Below are positions 60,671 through 64,000 of a stretch of DNA of 64,000 bases, in pieces. The notes under the pieces were generated by a model, which did not search any database, was not told the origin of the DNA, and was given only the letters and a program-made list of their open reading frames with translations. The first letter of the stretch is position 1, and each line of letters opens with the position of its first letter. Source of the stretch: Gammaproteobacteria bacterium (GTDB lineage: Bacteria; Pseudomonadota; Gammaproteobacteria; JAADGQ01); the NCBI GenBank assembly GCA_015490755.1, contig WFXF01000077.1:1-64000 (forward strand), given 5' to 3'. A program made the position numbers and the translations under genes.

Positions 60671-62421
60671 TTAGTTAATTGCTCCATCGCTTGTTCTGCC
60701 TTTTCCAGTTCTTCTGCACTGAATTGATATAAGCCATCACTGGGCATACGGGTAGTTAACTCTATAAGTTTGGGTTTGAGTAATTGCTCTATGATGTGGT
60801 GCTCTAATGAGACGAGTTGTTTTTGTTTTAACTCTTTTTCCACGGTCTGCATGTAACTGCCAACGGCGCTTTCTGTGAGAAAAGATGTAAAAGAGAGTAC
60901 GGCCGGTGCAACAGCAAGATCATAAGCATTAATACCGCCACTTTTTACTGCAAATACAACAGCGGCGGCATCTGTGGTAATACGTGTTGCTCGCAGACTG
61001 TTGAGTGCAACAGGGTGATCTTGCAGGTAGAGATAGAGCTTTTCAGCAGCAGCGTCTATTTCAGGTTCAAAAGCCGTTTGGTGATTTTTTATTGCATTGT
61101 CAGCGGCATGAATGATGGTTGATTTTTCTTGTTGTAATTGCTGGGCCAGCGCACGATTCCATTGTGCACTTTGATCCGTGCCGTGGATATGTTCCATTAA
61201 GTTGTTTTGCAGTGTTCGTAGTGTGTGCAGTATGGATTCGTTAATAACAGCCGTTTCATTGTCGGATGTATTATCAGTCGATTTTGACTGGCGTTGTTCT
61301 TGCCATAGCGATACCAGCTTTCTGCCAGGCCATGTGACGATTTGTCGTGCCGTTGTGAGGGTGTTGGCAATACCAGGGAGCTCAAGCAGAGCCAATAGCT
61401 GTACGATCGCTTTTTGCAGTGTTTCGGAGTAGTGTGGATTTTGCAGATAATCTCGGTTGTAAATTTCCAGAGTGTTATTTGTTGCCAGTTTGATTTCATC
61501 TTGCCATGATTTTTTTGCACCCACTTCCTGGCGAACTGGTGTGAGCCAGCTTTCCCAGTCACGTTGCAGGCTATTTTTTAATAGAGAGGGTGATGAAATC
61601 TGTGGTGTGTTTGGCAGGGCATCGTGAGCCTGTTGCCTAAAGTTTTGACTGGCATTAGAGAGTAGCAGTTTATCTGTTTCTATATATGGCAGCGTGATAA
61701 TGGCTTCGTAATTGATCTGTGCTTTTTCTAATCGTTTTCTGACCGATGATGCGAGAATATCAGCTGCATCCTCTGAAGTTTTATTGATGCATATTACGAG
61801 TGGTCGATTAATTGGTGCAATTAAATCTAACGTTTGCCAGACGCTCTGGTCGGCATATTTTTCTTTACTGACCACTAAAATAATAAGGTCAGCAATGGCG
61901 CAAAGCTGTGGCACGGAGGTGCGGTATTCACGCGAACTGACCGAGTCAAAGTCCGGTGTATCCCAGATAATGCAAGGTTTGTCTGAAAAAACAGCCGTAG
62001 TTTCTATTTGGACTAACGAGTAGCTGTCGAGCTGATGATTGCTGAGCTGTTTGAGAGGCAAGCATCTCCATTCTGGAAATAGTTGAGCAATGGCTGAACT
62101 CAGTGGTTCGGTCACCTGTTCGGTTGTAAAGCCCTGAGCATGACGTGTAAAACCGGCCAGCGGATTAGCTACAGCGGCCTGTGTGCTTGCCAAAATATTA
62201 ACGACTGTACTTTTTCCTGATTGTGTAGGGCCAATCACAGCCACTTGCAGGGGTAATGATTTCAGTTGTGGGCGTAACAGGCTATGGCGCAGCAGAGCGT
62301 TTGCATAGGCGAGTGATTGTATCGATAAGTCTGCCGTACCTTTGTTTGTGCTGCTTTGCAGTACATGTGAGTGGCGATCTTTCAGCTTGGAAATGAAGTG
62401 ATAGAGTGTTTCCGTTTGCAT
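60667..62421 (-). CDS. Dynamin-like GTPase, first gene of the operon
   Basis: A protein of 584 residues. G1 is GPTQSGKS (64-71), G3 is DTPDFDS (154-160) and G4 is NKTSED (213-218). A helical stalk with a GRKLVSLWQEQRQS segment follows. A hydrophobic stretch (about 490-530: AAAVVFAVKSGGINAYDLA, then VAPAVLSFTSFLTESAV) and a C-terminal helical end complete it. It differs clearly from the second GTPase, so the pair could form a hetero-oligomer. The coupled ATGA overlap with the next gene supports equal production. Confidence 0.78.
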   Translation of the reverse strand: MQTETLYHFISKLKDRHSHVLQSSTNKGTADLSIQSLAYANALLRHSLLRPQLKSLPLQVAVIGPTQSGKSTVVNILASTQAAVANPLAGFTRHAQGFTTEQVTEPLSSAIAQLFPEWRCLPLKQLSNHQLDSYSLVQIETTAVFSDKPCIIWDTPDFDSVSSREYRTSVPQLCAIADLIILVVSKEKYADQSVWQTLDLIAPINRPLVICINKTSEDAADILASSVRKRLEKAQINYEAIITLPYIETDKLLLSNASQNFRQQAHDALPNTPQISSPSLLKNSLQRDWESWLTPVRQEVGAKKSWQDEIKLATNNTLEIYNRDYLQNPHYSETLQKAIVQLLALLELPGIANTLTTARQIVTWPGRKLVSLWQEQRQSKSTDNTSDNETAVINESILHTLRTLQNNLMEHIHGTDQSAQWNRALAQQLQQEKSTIIHAADNAIKNHQTAFEPEIDAAAEKLYLYLQDHPVALNSLRATRITTDAAAVVFAVKSGGINAYDLAVAPAVLSFTSFLTESAVGSYMQTVEKELKQKQLVSLEHHIIEQLLKPKLIELTTRMPSDGLYQFSAEELEKAEQAMEQLTK

Positions 62422-62653
62422 GTATTAGAGTATGGCGTATGTTGCGATGGTTGTGCAATGTTTTAAAAATCAGGTTCTCATAAGAAGGTATAAGGCGGCA
62501 ATCAAATTTCAGTTACTTGTGGTAATGGGGTTTTCATCACGAAATGAATATTGTATTTGTACGATATTTATCCTGAAGCTGATAGGCATTTCTCTGGCTA
62601 TAGATTGAGGTAAGAGTCATGACAAATAGATTCTTTCCGGGTCAAACAGTAGT
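62422..62653. other. Gap upstream of the GTPase operon
   Basis: 232 bases without a gene. It presumably holds the minus-strand promoter of the GTPase operon near 62430-62480. I saw no strong motif. Confidence 0.3.
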
Positions 62654-62743
62654 GTAGGTCGGGTTAGCGCAGCGTAACCCGACAAAGTAATTGACGAGAA
62701 ACATGACACCAATCCAGCAAGCCACAACTCATTCACTACCCAC
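62654..62743 (-). repeat. Dispersed 90-bp repeat, copy B (inverted relative to copy A)
   Basis: The reverse complement of 46777-46866 with two mismatches in 90 positions. The GC-rich palindromic core is at 62654-62683. A 70-codon plus-strand ORF across it is not coding. Confidence 0.88.
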
Positions 62744-62779
62744 ATCCGCCGCTAACACCACGAACTTCCTTTCCATCAT

Positions 62780-62809
62780 GTCGGGTTACGCTGCGCTAAC
62801 CCGACCTAC
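62780..62809 (+). repeat. Palindromic core of the dispersed repeat, copy C
   Basis: GTCGGGTTA-CGCTGCGC-TAACCCGAC plus CTAC, identical to the right end of copy A and extending into CGTTACT as copy A does. It faces copy B's core about 100 bases away, giving an inverted pair. Confidence 0.88.
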
Positions 62810-63338
62810 GTTACTCAACCCTATTAAAACCGAGCTTTCAACTGAATTGCCTCTAAAGTTTTCACTTAGAGTCGCTAGCGACTTATTTAAAGGTCAAAAC
62901 TAAAAAGCCATACTTTAGCCAGGATTTGATTATTAAAAAACTACTAAAAATTAAGCCCGATTGCCCTGGGAGTCTTATGCCTAATCATCTACTAATTTAA
63001 CAATGCCCATAAAATAAACATAGACTAATATCGATATTAATGTAGACTTTGCCGTGGAGTCAGATCATGGGCGGTTCGTGTTGTGCGGCAGTTCTTGATT
63101 CGGCAACCATAGGGGATGTGTGTTGTGTAGTTCGCAACTGCAACCCAGGAGAGTGTTATTTTTAAGTTGGTTACGTTGTTTTTTTAAGGTGTTGACCAAA
63201 TTAAAACTGTTTGAACTTTAATGGTATTGATGATTGCAAATGGAGATCATTCAAATTATCGATTTGTTTTAGTGGCTCAATCACAATACTCTCCATTCCA
63301 CAGAATTTTAAAACAACCACGGCAGGAGTGAACTGACT
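62810..63338 (+). promoter_or_regulatory. Long leader/promoter region of cbbL with a LysR-type palindrome
   Basis: 529 bases without a supported gene. At 63026-63039 lies the perfect palindrome TAATATCGATATTA, which fits the TNA-N7/8-TNA pattern bound by CbbR-type LysR regulators. It is about 300 bases before cbbL, so a long 5' untranslated leader or a second downstream promoter is implied. cbbR itself is not in the window. An AGGAG (63324-63328) precedes the cbbL ATG. Confidence 0.45.
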
Positions 63339-64000
63339 ATGGCAAAGAAATATGATGCTGGTGTAAAAGAATATCGTGATCTGTATTGGGCGCCGGACTA
63401 TGTTCCGCTGGATACGGACTTGTTGGCTTGCTTCAAGGTAACCCCTCAAGAGGGTGTTTCGAATGAGGAGTGTGCGGCGGCAGTTGCGGCTGAGTCTTCA
63501 ACGGGAACTTGGAGTACTGTGTGGTCAGAGTTGCTGACTGATATGGAGTTTTATAAGGGGCGTGCATATCGTATTGAGGATGTGCCTGGTGATAAAGATT
63601 CGTTTTATACCTTTATTGCTTATCCGCTTGACCTTTTTGAGGAGGGTTCTATTGTAAATGTGTTGACCTCTTTGGTTGGTAATGTGTTTGGTTTTAAGGC
63701 GTTGAAGCATCTTCGTCTTGAAGATATTCGTTTTCCAATTGCGTTTGTTAAGACTTGTATGGGGCCACCAAGTGGTATTCAGGTGGAGCGTGACAAGTTG
63801 AACAAGTATGGCCGTCCAATGCTGGGTTGTACTATTAAGCCTAAGTTGGGTTTATCTGCTAAAAACTACGGTCGCGCTGTATATGAGTGTCTTCGTGGTG
63901 GTTTGGATCTGACAAAAGATGACGAAAATGTAAACTCTCAGCCCTTTATGCGCTGGCAGAACCGTTTTGAGTTTGTTGCGATGGCGGTTGAAAAAGCCCA
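63339..64000 (+). CDS. cbbL: RuBisCO large subunit, form I (IA-like), 5' part
   Basis: The first 220 codons of the large subunit are present and the gene runs off the right edge. [24 protein letters not shown]-equivalent [67 protein letters not shown] and the carbamylated Lys region [16 protein letters not shown] are intact. The N-terminus and the EDVPGD segment match form IA rather than IC/ID or form II. With the phosphoribulokinase at 23461 it shows Calvin-cycle autotrophy. Confidence 0.96.
   Translation, partial: MAKKYDAGVKEYRDLYWAPDYVPLDTDLLACFKVTPQEGVSNEECAAAVAAESSTGTWSTVWSELLTDMEFYKGRAYRIEDVPGDKDSFYTFIAYPLDLFEEGSIVNVLTSLVGNVFGFKALKHLRLEDIRFPIAFVKTCMGPPSGIQVERDKLNKYGRPMLGCTIKPKLGLSAKNYGRAVYECLRGGLDLTKDDENVNSQPFMRWQNRFEFVAMAVEKA

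Noticed and set aside
62691-62903. 70-codon plus-strand ORF before cbbL
   Set aside because: Most of it lies in the dispersed 90-bp repeat and its palindromic core, and the rest has no recognisable features.
63201-63710. Minus-strand ORFs opposite cbbL
   Set aside because: They are antisense shadows of the RuBisCO gene and its leader.

Overview
The window is bacterial chromosome of roughly low-to-mid 40s % GC by eye. The gene set points to a free-living or symbiotic sulfur-oxidising, carbon-fixing gammaproteobacterium. It has a proteobacterial phosphoribulokinase (23461-24333), the start of a form I RuBisCO large subunit (63339 to the window end) and a dissimilatory-type ATP sulfurylase with a Zn-cysteine cluster (28138-29355). 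Supporting genes are a two-subunit pyruvate carboxylase, an assimilatory nitrate reductase and a multihaem cytochrome. The species cannot be named from the sequence alone. Type A RNase P RNA, RF3, RfaH, CsiV, YjbH and Maf all fit Gammaproteobacteria.

Layout. 1-4448: Fur-controlled iron uptake (TonB-dependent receptor, ExbB, ExbD, TonB). 4681-7359: nasA. 7544-13293: a tightly packed run of housekeeping genes (an active/inactive M16 peptidase pair, rsmD, coaD, YfhL-type ferredoxin, gamma-glutamyltransferase). 13303-14202: zinc-finger protein and a ParE/Phd-type toxin-antitoxin pair. 14414-19627: a secreted protease island with a C39-like lipoprotein behind an 11-C tract, a P-domain subtilase, and a small protein that looks like an external chaperone or propeptide. 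19665-22324: a second Fur-controlled system, FbpA/FbpB. 22337-22739: rnpB with its promoter. 23461-29412: prkB, a beta-helix surface protein, an aldehyde dehydrogenase and sat. 29489-31257: ugd and rfaH (polysaccharide). 31484-31648 and 42334-42501: two members of a foldback/MITE-like element family. 32725-42337: prfC, two DUF1566 proteins, pyrF, pycAB, maf, csiV. 42646-46690: a TPP enzyme, then a FIST-domain (NosP-like) sensor with its histidine kinase. 46912-56653: envelope proteins (lipoproteins, AsmA, octahaem cytochrome, YjbH). 56725-62421: a three-gene operon of two dynamin-like GTPases and an EF-hand membrane protein. 62422-63338: repeat-bearing regulatory region before cbbL.

How the parts fit. 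Sat releases ATP and sulfate from APS during sulfur oxidation. Prk and RuBisCO fix carbon, PycAB refills oxaloacetate, NasA supplies ammonium-N, and two TonB/ABC iron systems feed the haem and Fe-S enzymes. Much of the rest is cell surface. The less familiar pieces are the poly-C-gated protease island, the double-GTPase/EF-hand operon, and the foldback elements whose arms differ between copies yet stay self-complementary within each copy.
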